A DNA stretch of 34,431 nt from Tieghemiomyces parasiticus (GCA_027575765.1 JANBPT010000473.1:1-34431); one strand, 5' to 3'. Shown: positions 14,405-25,677, counted from the stretch's first letter. Notes: generated from the letters alone by a model not told the origin. Made by a program: numbers and translations.

Positions 14405-17164
14405 TTACAGGTGCACTACGGTGCCCTGGTCGAAAAAGGCCCGCGCCTTCGCCGCTTGGGCTTGACTAGTCTCCTTGGCCTTCCTTATCTTGGCCTGTGC
14501 CCGGCTGGCTTTAATTTCGGCCTTCCCCACACCATCTTTCCAGGCCTTACCCCCTCCAAACTTGAGACGGATGAGCGCGTCGCTAGCCATGCCCTTCGTA
14601 ATGGCGTACTTCGTCGTAAGCTCCTTGGCCGCCCGTCGTTTCTTACCCCCGCGCGGTTGGGCACCTGCACTGTCATCCGCCTCCAACGGCCCCAACCCAG
14701 CATCATGCTCCCAAGTCACGCCTTTAGACGCTAGCAAAGCAGCCTGGGCGGGACTTGCGGTCTGTTTACGCCATGCGAGACTGGACCATAGGTTGTAACG
14801 GTTGGGCTTCCATGACGCTTCAGGGTGCTTGGTCGTGGCCTTCGGAGCACAAGACGAGTTTTTCCGGAGCCAGACGTCACTAAGGTGGATGGCATTGGCG
14901 AACGTCGTCGATCCTGAGGTGATGTAGGACGGCGGGAAGAGGTACTTGCGGCGAAAGGGGCCTTTCGTCGGCTCAAACTCGCGGCGGTAGTATGCTACCC
15001 ACGCCTCCTCCTTAGATCTTGCGCCAGTGTCGCCGGTGCGCGTGGAGTCGACAGCAGTTAGTGGCGAAGGTGGGGATTGGGCCGCCTTAAGGCCCGCCGC
15101 ACGCCGCAATCGATTACCGGCAGCGTTCTCGATGGTGTCAGGCAGGCGCCGCTCGACCATGTGGTAAATATCCCGACCCGAGCTGTAGACGTAAAGGTTA
15201 TCCGTAACACGGACCCAGGGGAACTGCGATATGTCTGCGAGATCGCCAGGATCGTCCTGGTTGGTAAGCAGTCGGAACGGGTTGCGCTGGTTCCGGACTC
15301 GGAACTCCGGGAGATCTTGCGTGTCGCGGGCGGCCAGGGCACGAGCCTCGGCTAGGTCGGGATTGGCGTATAGCGCGTTGGCGATGTCACCGGCGGTCTC
15401 GTCATCTCCTAGTTTACCCGTTACCGCCCTTCGGCCGTCGACATAGTCAAACTTCAGGCCTGTCAGGTCAGGGAGCGTCAGCACGTTGGCGCGTCTGCGG
15501 GTTATATCGACAAAGTCGAGGACCAGGCAGTCGGTCTTGCCGGGGGATCGCCGCAGCCCACGGCCTACCATCTGCTGGTACAAGCCGGAACTCTGAGTGG
15601 GTCGGGCCATTAGGATACAATCAATGTGAGGAATGTCCGTACCTTCGGTGAGGATCGCGCAGTTGATGAGTACTGGGTACTCACCCCGGTAGAAGCGTGC
15701 CAGAATGTCGCTCCGTTCGTCATTTGGCGTGCGCCCCGTCACCATCTCGCATGGGATGCCGTGCGCGCGGAAGGCCGCCCAGAGCGCCCGCACATGCTCA
15801 ATATCCACAGCGAAGACAAGGGTCGCCCGGCGGCGGTAGGCGCACTCTGGTGGTGGCGCTACGGAGGGAAAATCGGGCGAATTAGTTTGCTTAACGGATG
15901 GGGTGGGGTCGAGGTCAGTCGGTTCCACATTATCTGGGGATACTACGCCGTCTCTGACGGGGGTATCTCCCAGCTGGGGCGAGGTCGAAGGTGGCGGTGT
16001 TAATGGTGGCAACATGGCAGGGTCGAGTACCAGTGACTTCCACACCCGAATTACCATGTCGTTCCGCTCGGCAGTGTTGACCTTGGCGGCCAGTTGGCCC
16101 GTTGAGAAATCACCCCCCTGCGAGCCCACCTTGGAAATGTCGGTGCGAGTCTCAACCACGACTGCTTTTAGGCCACACAGCCACTTTTCTGCGATCATCT
16201 CCAGGAAGTCCCGGTGGTAGGTGATGCGGTCGAAAACTCCACGCAGGCTGAGACCATCATGACGATTCAGAGTGGCCGAGCACCCCCATAAAAAAATGTG
16301 GCTGTCTCCCACCTTAGTGGGTTCCCCCGTTGCCTCTGGAGGCGAGTCTAACGGATCGACGTGTGGGTCTGCGGCCTCTTTATCAGCAGCGACGCGTTTT
16401 TCTTTAGCCACCGGGACCGCCAGGCCGAAGTGAGCCAGTACGCGGTTGTAGCCCACGGCGGCCGCGTGGTGGGCCTCATCGATGATAACACATTTAAATG
16501 AACGAGGATCGAACCGTGCCAGCCGCGCCTCATTGCCTACCCGGCCTAGTGTGGCCACACTAGCCACAACCACGTCGGCCCGGGCTGAGGCCCGGTGGAT
16601 CCCGCGCTCCATCTCGACGCGAAGTTGTGGAGCGTGGCGCACGATCTGGCGACATGCTTGGTGCAGGAGCTCTTCGCGGTGCGCGAGTACCAGGGTCCGT
16701 GTGGCCCCCGGGAACGGCTGAGGAATCCGGGTGATGAGGTTGGAGAAGACCACTGTCTTGCCGCTGCCCACAGGCAAGGATACAGCCTGACGCCGCACAC
16801 CCTGTTGGAGCTGTTCCAAGCAAGTTTTGATGCAGTCCTCCTGGTAAGGTCGCAGTTGGACTGGCGGCGGGGTCGGCACTGGCTCGGCGGCTAGGGCAGG
16901 CACTGTGTCAACGGGACCTGGGGATACCTTGGCAGAATTCGGGGCGCTCGTCGCATCCGAGGCTGGGAGTAGTACAGCGTCCAAAGCTGAGGCGGTGACC
17001 TGTAACACGGCATAGGTGCGGCCATGGCAAGCGGAGACGGCCCACGGACAGATTCCCGAGCTGGCGCGACCGTGAAGCAGAGGAGTGCCGCAGTAGACTC
17101 GCATGCGGCGCTGTATGATTCGAGAGAATCTAAAGGCCGGCACGGCCTGCAGCCTCGGAACCAT
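14405..17164 (-). CDS. IRC3: Irc3-like mitochondrial DEAH-box superfamily 2 helicase
   Basis: One uninterrupted frame of 919 residues. The first ~75 residues contain many Arg and few acidic residues, compatible with a mitochondrial presequence. Helicase motifs appear in order: Q-type entry LRPYQEDC (104-111), Walker A PVGSGKT (131-137), motif Ia LVLAHREELL (158-167), DEAH (229-232), motif III SAT (296-298), motif V TEGTDIPHID (506-515) and motif VI QMVGRGLRR (531-539). This is the layout of yeast Irc3, a double-stranded-DNA-dependent branch-migration helicase that maintains mitochondrial DNA. A Pro/Thr-rich insertion (about 382-440) separates the two RecA-like domains. A long basic, Ala/Lys-rich tail (about 835-910) ends the protein. 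The length exceeds yeast Irc3 (about 690). Family assignment is firm; orthology and location are inferred. Confidence 0.87.
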   Translation of the reverse strand: MVPRLQAVPAFRFSRIIQRRMRVYCGTPLLHGRASSGICPWAVSACHGRTYAVLQVTASALDAVLLPASDATSAPNSAKVSPGPVDTVPALAAEPVPTPPPVQLRPYQEDCIKTCLEQLQQGVRRQAVSLPVGSGKTVVFSNLITRIPQPFPGATRTLVLAHREELLHQACRQIVRHAPQLRVEMERGIHRASARADVVVASVATLGRVGNEARLARFDPRSFKCVIIDEAHHAAAVGYNRVLAHFGLAVPVAKEKRVAADKEAADPHVDPLDSPPEATGEPTKVGDSHIFLWGCSATLNRHDGLSLRGVFDRITYHRDFLEMIAEKWLCGLKAVVVETRTDISKVGSQGGDFSTGQLAAKVNTAERNDMVIRVWKSLVLDPAMLPPLTPPPSTSPQLGDTPVRDGVVSPDNVEPTDLDPTPSVKQTNSPDFPSVAPPPECAYRRRATLVFAVDIEHVRALWAAFRAHGIPCEMVTGRTPNDERSDILARFYRGEYPVLINCAILTEGTDIPHIDCILMARPTQSSGLYQQMVGRGLRRSPGKTDCLVLDFVDITRRRANVLTLPDLTGLKFDYVDGRRAVTGKLGDDETAGDIANALYANPDLAEARALAARDTQDLPEFRVRNQRNPFRLLTNQDDPGDLADISQFPWVRVTDNLYVYSSGRDIYHMVERRLPDTIENAAGNRLRRAAGLKAAQSPPSPLTAVDSTRTGDTGARSKEEAWVAYYRREFEPTKGPFRRKYLFPPSYITSGSTTFANAIHLSDVWLRKNSSCAPKATTKHPEASWKPNRYNLWSSLAWRKQTASPAQAALLASKGVTWEHDAGLGPLEADDSAGAQPRGGKKRRAAKELTTKYAITKGMASDALIRLKFGGGKAWKDGVGKAEIKASRAQAKIRKAKETSQAQAAKARAFFDQGTVVHL

Positions 17165-17920
17165 GGGCAGGAGTGGACAGGTTACAGAGGCTGAAAAGTA
17201 AGTAAGTAGACTATGCTAATTTGCAAGTGGTGTAAGGGAGATCGACTTGAAGAGAAGCCATTCCAAAGGACGTTTGTTTAAGCTTAGGCCCCCTCGGCTA
17301 CATAACAGCGTTTATCCTCCCGTCCCCAAGCTGCTATTGGTGGACAATGTCCACTCACGTATATGTATATATACTTTTTTTACAAGGCCCAAACTTTTAA
17401 TTCTCTTCCTATTGGATGCAGGATCGAACCAAGTAGGGCTATTATAAGGACACCGGTAAACCCAAGGGGATAGTAGCGAATGATCAATTGGCTAGAAACT
17501 CGGCCATTTGGAATGTGGCTAGCTTGGAGAGCGCTGACCTGACCCACTCTTGATACCGAGGCTGGCTGTAAAAATTGCTTGGGTACAGGGTGGAGAGTGT
17601 ACTAGGCAAAGGGAGGTAAGGTGACTGTCCCCGCCTAGTAGGCGCAAAAAAACCGAGCCGCCACTTAATAAACTCAGCGAAACCATGGCCCTATTAGGCT
17701 CGATGCACTAGGTAGCTTCGTCATCTCGTACCGACGGCTGAATTATCAGACCTGCGTGGCTGCTCACAGAGACTTCATAACAGAAGCAGTAAAGGAGGCC
17801 GGAGGCTGCACTACTGGGCTTCATAGACGAAATCTAGCAGGGGCAGATACTGTAGTTGAGGAGCTCTCCTTCCCGGGTAGGCTTTCCGGCCCAAGGCCAT
17901 AGCCTTCCATCACACACGGC

Positions 17921-17964
17921 CTTCCTGATGAAACTACCTCGACCGAACTTTCTTGATCAGGAAG
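17921..17964. repeat. Inverted repeat, 9-bp perfect arms
   Basis: CTTCCTGAT at 17921-17929 is perfectly complementary to ATCAGGAAG at 17956-17964, leaving a 26-base loop. It stands alone in a spacer. It could form a hairpin but may be chance. Confidence 0.5.
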
Positions 17965-18470
17965 ATAACGACTTGCCGATTTCGGGGCAGAACTCGGCAA
18001 GAGCCCAGGTTTTCCCTACAATGATGGAGAATGTCGTAGGGTTAAACTACCCCAGAGAAAACTTCGGGTATGGTGATACCAATTTACCGAAAATATAGAG
18101 ACTACGAAGATGTTACGAAATAAACTGAGTATGGTGGGGTAAGCTATCGTTTATTATGTAGCGACCCAGAGGGTCTTTAATACGGAATGACGTCCAGCAT
18201 CCTTCACCGCGGCTACGGGTTGGGTAAAGCAAACCCAAGGACAATAGGGCTAGGCGGGGCCGGCGCCAGAGCGAATATGAAGCAGGTGCGCGACTGCCGG
18301 ATCAACAAGAAGAATGAAAGTAGAAGTGGAGCTCTAAAAGGATAGAGGCGGGAATGCCCGTCAAAGTGGAAGATGCCATCCAATTAATCAGGAAGGGTGG
18401 CGTTTGCTATAAAGAGTATGGAATATAAGAATGGATTAGGGGAAAGTAGAGGCAAGACAAAAAGACCACA

Positions 18471-18485
18471 ACTGATCGGATCAGT
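18471..18485. repeat. 15-bp palindrome
   Basis: ACTGATC, a central G, then GATCAGT: two perfect 7-bp arms. This is the form of a binding site for a dimeric protein, but no gene start is near (RING gene 1 starts 1.2 kb downstream). Confidence 0.6.
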
Positions 18486-19271
18486 GGTTTAAGGCACGAC
18501 AGAGGAGCTTAGACCAGGCGAAAGCACCCCAAACGTGTTCTCATTAGCCACAAACGCATCTATTTAAGGCAGGAGTATTCCCCCTAAAGTGCGTATTTGT
18601 TACGTGTGCAATAAATATACTATCCACATTAAACCTCTCGCCAATCGATCCTCCTTGGGGCCACACACCTCATTGTAATCTTCCCCTAATGGGGGATGGT
18701 AAATATAAATTCACCGCCACAACACCTAACGATCAAGCATCTAGGGTCAGAATTTAAGGGGAATATCCCGGCGCAAATAATGCCCAATTAATTGTAAGCT
18801 AACCATCAGTTTGTATAATTTTGAATGTTCACCTTGCATTGATCTACTCACGTCTCATTTCATTGGCCGGTACCCCACCTCGTAAGCCCCTCCTCCGAGC
18901 CATCCCCATCACGCCAGTCCAAGAGCCCTTATCGCCCAATTCCTAAGGATTGACCGATGATCCGGTGAGCACATCAAGAGCCGCAAGATGGGCAGGGAGG
19001 GATAAATGAGGAGTAAATTTAACGTCACTCAAGTGCTGCCATTTTCTTAGGTAGAACGACTTGACTGATGTACGCCCAGCTCGCAATATTCCGGGGGAGC
19101 AAATGTGGTGCCAGCGGCGGCGGGGGTGATGGCCCCTGGTCTCCACTTAGCGGGTAGGGGTCTATGCAATTACCGAATGACAAGCTTGACCAGGATCAGC
19201 CAGGGATGGCTCCACCTAGTGAATAAGCAGCCCTAAGCCAGCGATGCTAAAATTTAGTCGCACTGTTATAA

Positions 19272-19285
19272 CTATATATATATAG
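19272..19285. repeat. 14-bp TA palindrome
   Basis: CTATATATATATAG is perfectly self-complementary. It lies about 390 bp before the proposed start of RING gene 1. It contains TATA-box-like sequence, but the distance to the start codon is long for a fungal core promoter. Confidence 0.7.
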
Positions 19286-19672
19286 CTGCTAACCCCTATT
19301 ATTGTAGAGGCTTAGATTACACCCGCGGTTTCCTCATGCCCTCAGCACCAATTCTTATACATTTCTTTTATGTAACTTCGTATGCTTTACTTAGCTTCAC
19401 TTGTCTTCATACCACAAAGTTATCGATTAGGTCCATTCGTACGTATTCCTTGTGGGGTTTGGCCGCCGTAATTTCAATTAACTTATCTGCGTTAGCACGT
19501 TGCCCGCTTCGCTATACATATGATGGCCGGATACTGCCATCTGTAGATGTTACGGCCAAAACTTTACTCTGCATGCCAGGTCCGCCCACCCCCCTCATCC
19601 TTTGTTACCCGCATTGTATACAACCCCTGTACCACCTCCACTGCCATTCGATACCTATTTTCTTGTCTAATC

Positions 19673-21669
19673 ATGAGGTTTCTCAATGGTGCCGCTGTGA
19701 ACCGACGGCTCTTCTACTTCCTCATGTATTCCCTGGTTCTCGCTAAGGACTCGGTTGGTTACGCTACTGGCACCGTCACTATTCAAGACGACCTCGTGCA
19801 CATTGACCCGACCACGTTCAATGTCATTGCCAATCTGACAACCTCAACGGTCGTGACCGCCTGGGACACGACTTCTCGTACGTCATTGCCTAATGTCGCA
19901 GCCGACATGGCGGGTGTGCTTTTCCAGTATGAAAAGTCCAGCTGGCCATCCCTCCTCCGCCACCTCGACCATATCGTGGTTATCTCCGTCTCTAACCGTA
20001 GCGATATCGCCAGCCTCCTCTCTTCGATCAGCCACCCGAAAATCACGGCCGGGATAATTTGCCCCAGCTCAGCTGCGGTCGATTACGACGATCTCGTATG
20101 GGCGAGGGCTCCGATCTCTCTTTCCTGGTTCCTACTAAGCTACGAGAGTTGCAGGGCCCTCAGGGACCAGCTGGCACTGTACCAAAGCGACCCTAGTGTC
20201 AAAATCATGACGAGTAGCGTCGGAGTTGACGACCCAGCAGGAACCAATTACCAGCGGTTATGGACTCGCCTTCAGTATAACCGCACCAGGGAAATCTCTG
20301 AAACGAACAGTCAAGGGCTTGGGCAGAGTGAATTAATCGGAATTGTTGTGCCGGCCGTGACCCTCGTCTTTTCTGGTAAGTACCCTTAGATTGCTCCGTC
20401 CGCCGGCGTATTCATCGATTTTGAATTGCCGACACCATTATTGGTTAGATTATGCCCACTATCTACGACGCCTAGTATGATGGAAACTATTTGACTAACT
20501 GGGGCAAACTACCGAACCTTGAACTATACCCAACGGCCTCTCTTTTAACGCCACCAGTGATACTAACGTGCTGGGTTCTGCATCGGCGCCGTAGCCGACG
20601 GATCCTCAACGAGGCCCAGGCTCGATCAAGGACTGAACGTCGCCTTTATATGGCCGAAAGGCTATTAGTCAGGCCTGTAAAGTCACATCGCGCTCCACCG
20701 CTTAGTGATAACCAACTCGCCAAGATACCACTCGTCATTTACACCGAAGACGCCGCTCCTCAGTTCCGATTCTGTACAGACCCAGCCATCCGCAGGTTCC
20801 GCGAAAACTACGATGCCCTGGCCACATCCAGCGACGAAGAGGGCGACGGCGAAGACGTGATAGAGCAGTCAACAGGAGCCAATTCTTGCCTCCATGACAC
20901 CCACCAGTCAGCTATCCTCCACACGGAGAAATTGACGAGATTCGCCGAGGAGGAAGATCTAAGCACGTCCACCGACTGTATCCCTGAGCAGAGAGAAAAG
21001 TCAATATGCAGCGTTGACACGATGGATTCGCAGGGCAGCGGCGGCGACAGGACCAGCTCCGTCTCAACGCTACTCCACGGCCAGAGAGCCAGCGGTATAT
21101 TCTCGCAGGATAAGTCCACCATTAGAATATGGGTGGAGAACCATTTGCCGACCGACTGTCCCGTTTCCCTTCGCGCGCCGCCCCGCCTTCACTTGACTGT
21201 CGGTGGTAGCGGTATCGTCGGATCATGTGGCCTGTCTTCGACCGATCGGGCCTCGTTCTCACACAGACGGTCAAAGATCCGATGGAAGCGAGTCACCCGA
21301 ACTAGAATCATGCGGGACCTCCCAGCGCATTGCTCTACTGACCTGCCGAAATGCTCTGTGTGCGAGGACCCGTTTTGGACAGACGACATTTTGCGTCAGC
21401 TCCCGTGTCAGCACGCCTTCCACATGAGCTGCGTCGATAGGTGGCTAATCCTGCGGATGGCCCGGTGTCCGCTGTGCAAATACAATGTCACGCCTAACCG
21501 TGACGCCCCGGTCTTGGAGCTACCAACCTCGGAGTCTGGGTGTGGTTCCCAGTCGGGGTCGACACTTTCGTCGCTCTTTTCCGCGATTAAGCAAAGCACC
21601 GCATCAGCTTTTAAACGAGGCCAAAGTAGCAGCGTATCACAGGCCGCAACAGCACCGACTTTTCGGTAA
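19673..21669 (+). CDS. Membrane RING-H2 protein with PA-like lumenal domain, tandem copy 1
   Basis: Exons 19673-20375 and 20558-21669 give 604 residues. The intron 20376-20557 (GTAAGT to CCAG) falls within the transmembrane helix. The start at 19673 gives a hydrophobic N-terminal segment (about residues 12-25) that reads as a signal peptide. Residues 33-205 form a lumenal domain with N-glycosylation sequons (for example NLT), placed and shaped like a protease-associated (PA) domain. The helix spans about 222-243, followed by a basic stop-transfer run (HRRRSRR). The cytosolic part has a conserved juxtamembrane block and an acidic SSDEE motif, then a full RING-H2: C500, C503, C518, H520, H523, C526, C538 and C541, with the usual Trp two residues after V-D. 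This is the plan of PA-TM-RING E3 ligases (RNF13/GRAIL type), which ubiquitinate cargo at endomembranes. The substrate is unknown. The next gene downstream is a paralogue. Confidence 0.82.
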
Positions 21670-23245
21670 TGCCCGCCCTTTCGCCATTGTGATCCTATTC
21701 AAATAACTGCATTTCTATTGACGTTCTTTAGCTCTAAACCGCTCCTATATATCCTCTGTTTGTCAATGAGAATCACACCGATGGTAGCTGGGAGCCAAGT
21801 CCCAATGGATGGGGGGAGGCAGCTGGGTAAATACCACGCTATACCTGGTAGGTATGGCTAATCGAAGGGTGGTAACTATGCCATTAGAGTCACGCTGGAG
21901 TGGAAGATTACACAGTAAACTTGTAGATACCACCGATAACATGTGAACTTCGTTGGCAATTTATAGACATGCCTCTGTGACCCTATCTAGCGCATGAAGC
22001 GTGGTGGGATAGTGAGCCATCACGATGCACTGTCTTTCACGTAATTCGTAGGCGGGGTGTGCTTGGCCCGTCGCGACCTAAACTTAGTGAGTGAGAGAGG
22101 CTTAGAGGCAACTCTAGGCCGTTATTCACGGAGCAAGTGCATATGTAGCAATGGCTTGCTAACCGCCGACGTAACCTACGACCAATGCCCACTAATCCTC
22201 TACGACCCACCGACTCAACTGAAACCTCTATTGCACAGATCAAACGCTGGACCTTACCAGACGACCTTGACTACTTACTGAAGACTACATCCCATCAGAA
22301 AAGAGGAGGGCGAGATGAGGTAACCAGGAAGAGTGTTGCGGAGGACGGTGGGATATAGGATTGGCCGCGAGTAGATTCATACGCAACTCCCCTTTTACAC
22401 CCAGCCGGCATGACCAGCCCCCCCCCCTTCTAAACATTGCCATACATAGGTGAGTGCAGTCTACCATGATTGGCTCCCTGGCACAACCTAAGTGAACTAT
22501 AGTAGACAGATTGACGGATGGGAGCGACGGTGGCAGTACTGAGCTTGACGTCCAGTGTTCGGGCTGGACTAAATGGCAGTGGAAGCAAGGGAGTAGCGTG
22601 TAGATTAACTGCTACTTCAGCTCAGAAACCAATATACCCGATACCTAGGGATTTCCATGATTGACTTGGGATTGATTAAAATGAAGGAAGAGGGCGGGCT
22701 CGTAGATGAGCTTCAGCGAAGGTAGCCAAGCACCAGCCCCGTATGGTATGCGCCGGCGGGTATTTTTATCAGGAAGGGAAGGTGGAAGTCCTGCTCCGCT
22801 GGAAATATATTGTTTCAGTCCTGACTCTAGGGCAGATATATATTATTGGGCACATGCGCCTTCTTTTAGACGTTTTCAACTCCCGCCTTCTTTCGCTCCT
22901 GTCGACAGCACGTCGGCATTGCCACTTTCCCCTCGACTTGTTAACGCCCTTGAAAGTTATTGACTAACTTGATAAATTTACACGCTGCTCCTCATTATAC
23001 CATCGCTGCTAGTCTAGCGACCATTTGTTGATTAATCGTGCCGCGTGGACCTTCTACCTTACCTTTTCTGTAAATACGACTCCCAACGAGCGCTACTCCC
23101 GCCGTTACCGACTCTTCACGCTTCTGTTATACAGAGATCTTGTTCCTTTTATTTTTTACCCTTTCGTGCCTTGCACTTCCACCCCTGCATACCTCCCATA
23201 CACCCAGACATCCTGCCCACATTTCCGTACTATTTTGCATCCTCC
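21670..23245. other. Spacer between the two tandem RING genes
   Basis: No gene is recognised in these 1.6 kb. A short TA run lies near 22836, and a pyrimidine-rich leader covers roughly the last 200 bp before RING gene 2. The frames at 22706-22967 overlap one another and look like chance. I saw no leftover piece of a third copy. Confidence 0.5.
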
Positions 23246-25317
23246 ATGTCTCTGTTTGACACTGTGACCAGGTGGTGGTTCTTCCGCCACCTTTTGTCTC
23301 TATGCATATTGGCAGTCTTACCACCCAGCTTTGCCAGCGAGTCAGGCGTGGTGAGCATCCAAGACGACCAAGTTTACTTGAACCCCGTCAGCTTCAATAT
23401 CACCGCGAATCTGACTACCCACACGGTCGTGACTAATTGGGAGACCCATGGCCGCATAATGAAAACGCCGACCCCACCCAACATGGCTGGCGTCCTCTTC
23501 TTGTACGACCCGAACAACCTGCCGAAACTCCTAGACCATGTCGACCATGTCGCGGTTATCCAGGTGTCCAGCAACTCCGAGTCCTCCGACCTCATCATCG
23601 CCGTTAATCATCCGCGGATTAAGGCCGGTATCATCTTCCCGAGCTCACCGTCGGTCAGCTACAGCAATCTCGCGCTGACCAAGAACCTAGTGTCCTTCTC
23701 ATGGTTCCTGATCGACTACGATAGCGGTAAGGGACTCACTGACCGGTTAATGACGTTTCAGAGTGACCCTGGTGCTAAGAACACCACAACCGTCAACGCA
23801 AACAATGACCCAAACGGGACCTACTACCACCGGGTTTGGACACGTCTTCAATACGGCGGTATCCAGTCCGACAGTAGTACGGGTGGCCAGGGGGTCAACA
23901 TAGGCGTAGTCGTTGGTATCACCATCCCGATTATCATTATTTTCATGGTTTGTAAGTGAACATTTATCTCTCGTATCGACAACTTTGGCGTAATATTTTA
24001 ACGCTCTTTGGACCGTCACTGGCCTAGGCAATGTAAACGTAACTTGGCGCCCAGCTAGTCCTCCAGACTCGATGATAGCATGATGCTAAGCAGTCCCCAC
24101 ATCCCAGGCCTCCCTCTAACCCCCCTTCTGTCTCTCTCTACTCCTGTCCCGTTTGAAAACATTCAGTGACAATATTTCTTTTCTACCGGGTGCGACACAT
24201 GGCCGGCAATCGCGAAGCTAGGACCCGAACGGAAGGCCGTATCAACCGTCGACATCTCAAAATTCAGATGCTATTAGCCGGGCCTGTCCGGTCACTCTAC
24301 GCTCCGCCCCTCACTGCCGATCAGCTCGCTATGATCCCTGTCATAAACTATACCGACGCTATGGCCCACCGACTGCGGTTCTGTACCGAGCCGGCCATCC
24401 GCCGCTTCCGTGTGATCTACAACGCTCTCGCCACCTCCAGTGACGAAGAAAGTGGTGGTGACGATGACAATAACAACAATGCAGACGGTGACGCAGGTAT
24501 GTTCGGAAGTCGGCCGGCGGGTGGCCACAGCCGTGACCTTAGCTTCAACCTCCAATCGGTAGTCCTTAATTCGGAGAAATCCACCGGACTTCTCGGCACC
24601 GCCGGTGGTGGAGGGGTAGGCCAGGATACCTTCCAGATGGGCCTCTTCACGCCACGCGAAACCGGCGCCTACGCTCTCGACACAATAACCCCCGCAACCC
24701 GCTGCAGCGGCGGCAGCGGCGGCGGGGATAGTACCGGCCTGACCCTTGTATCCGGGGAAGTGACCGGTAGTTTACTATCGCAAATTAACCTCGGCCTTGG
24801 CAACCCGATACACAGCGCGGACTCTACCTTACTCCGCGAACTACCTCCAGCGCATTCTTCGGGAGGTGGCTCCGGGCCTAGAAACAGTGGCAGTCTGATC
24901 CGGATTGGAAGACCTTCCCTGCTGTCCAGCCGATCCAAAATTAGGAAAAAGACTGCGACCTACGAGGGCGTCATGAAGACCCTACGTGGTCGTAAGTTGG
25001 GCGGCCCACCGCAATGCCCCGTTTGCGAGGACCCTTTCGAGACCGACGATGCTCTGCGCCAACTTCCATGTCGACATGCCTTCCATATGGGCTGTGTAGA
25101 CAAGTGGCTGATGAAACGGATGGCAAGGTGTCCACTCTGCAAGTACAACGTCACACCCAGAGGTGACATGCTCGCTTCAGAGCTACCGACGGCGACCACG
25201 CCGCGTTTATCTGCAGCCGATCCGGTCCCTTCGTCATGGGACCCCAAGTTGAAACCGGCGGATAACTCAAGGCCAGGCCATCGGCAAAGTAACAGTGTAG
25301 GGCGAGACGAGCAGTAG
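23246..25317 (+). CDS. Membrane RING-H2 protein with PA-like lumenal domain, tandem copy 2
   Basis: Exons 23246-23951 and 24167-25317 give 618 residues. The intron 23952-24166 (GTAAGT to TTCAG) is phase 1, at the same place in the helix as in copy 1. The in-frame Met at 23045 is possible, but the Met at 23246 directly precedes a clean signal peptide (hydrophobic to about residue 30, ending F-A-S). The lumenal domain (about 33-205) aligns along its length with copy 1, including VSIQDD, ANLTT.TVVT.W and WTRLQY. The transmembrane helix is about 219-242. The RING-H2 has C519, C522, C537, H539, H542, C545, C557 and C560 and is nearly identical to copy 1. Between them the linker has diverged and is rich in Gly, Asn and Ser. 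All eight zinc ligands are present, so E3 ligase activity is likely. Same-strand neighbour of copy 1, so a tandem duplication. Confidence 0.82.
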
Positions 25318-25677
25318 GCTCCAATATGGTAGCCATCTCCATCTTTCCTAGTGCTGCGCTGAAAGATGTTTCGTAAGGATCAGGCTCAAATATAGTGTAT
25401 TTTAATAATATCGCAGTAGTACATGTGAGGATGGAATGGGGATGATTAACTGTCGTGCGCAAAGATAAGTAGACAGAGTGGCCAATTAAAGAGGGATGAA
25501 AATACATTATGGTGGCAAAATTGACAAGGGGGGGGCAAGCGGGTGCCATGTAAAACCGATTAAAGCCAGGTTAGCTTACAGAACACGTGGAGAAAGAGAG
25601 AGAGAGAGAGTGGACAACGCAATCTGGGCTAGCAACCTGAGTCACGGCTTAGCACCGCCGAACAGTGTACTGAGGGC
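25318..25677. other. Spacer between convergent RING gene 2 and the PhzF gene
   Basis: A 360-bp intergenic stretch with both stop codons at its edges. It contains an AT-rich patch (about 25393-25412) suited to 3'-end formation and an AG microsatellite (25595-25610). No gene seen. Confidence 0.6.
25595..25610. repeat. AG dinucleotide repeat
   Basis: Eight AG units just downstream of the PhzF gene's stop codon. A second AG tract of similar length lies in that gene's intron at 26103-26118. Confidence 0.85.

Larger units (their letters stand above)
17165..19672. other. Gene-poor spacer between the helicase gene and RING gene 1
   Basis: These 2.5 kb lie between divergent genes and hold no recognised gene. 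The short frame at 17856-18098 and the frame overlapping the leader of RING gene 1 (19336-19746) have no recognisable content. Notable structure: a TA palindrome (19272-19285), a second TA tract (17359-17374), a 15-bp palindrome (18471-18485) and a 9-bp inverted repeat (17921-17929 with 17956-17964). Confidence 0.5.

Noticed and set aside
17390..17460. tRNA-like GGTTCGATCC on the minus strand
   Set aside because: The stem bases around the loop do not pair and no acceptor, D or anticodon arms can be drawn.
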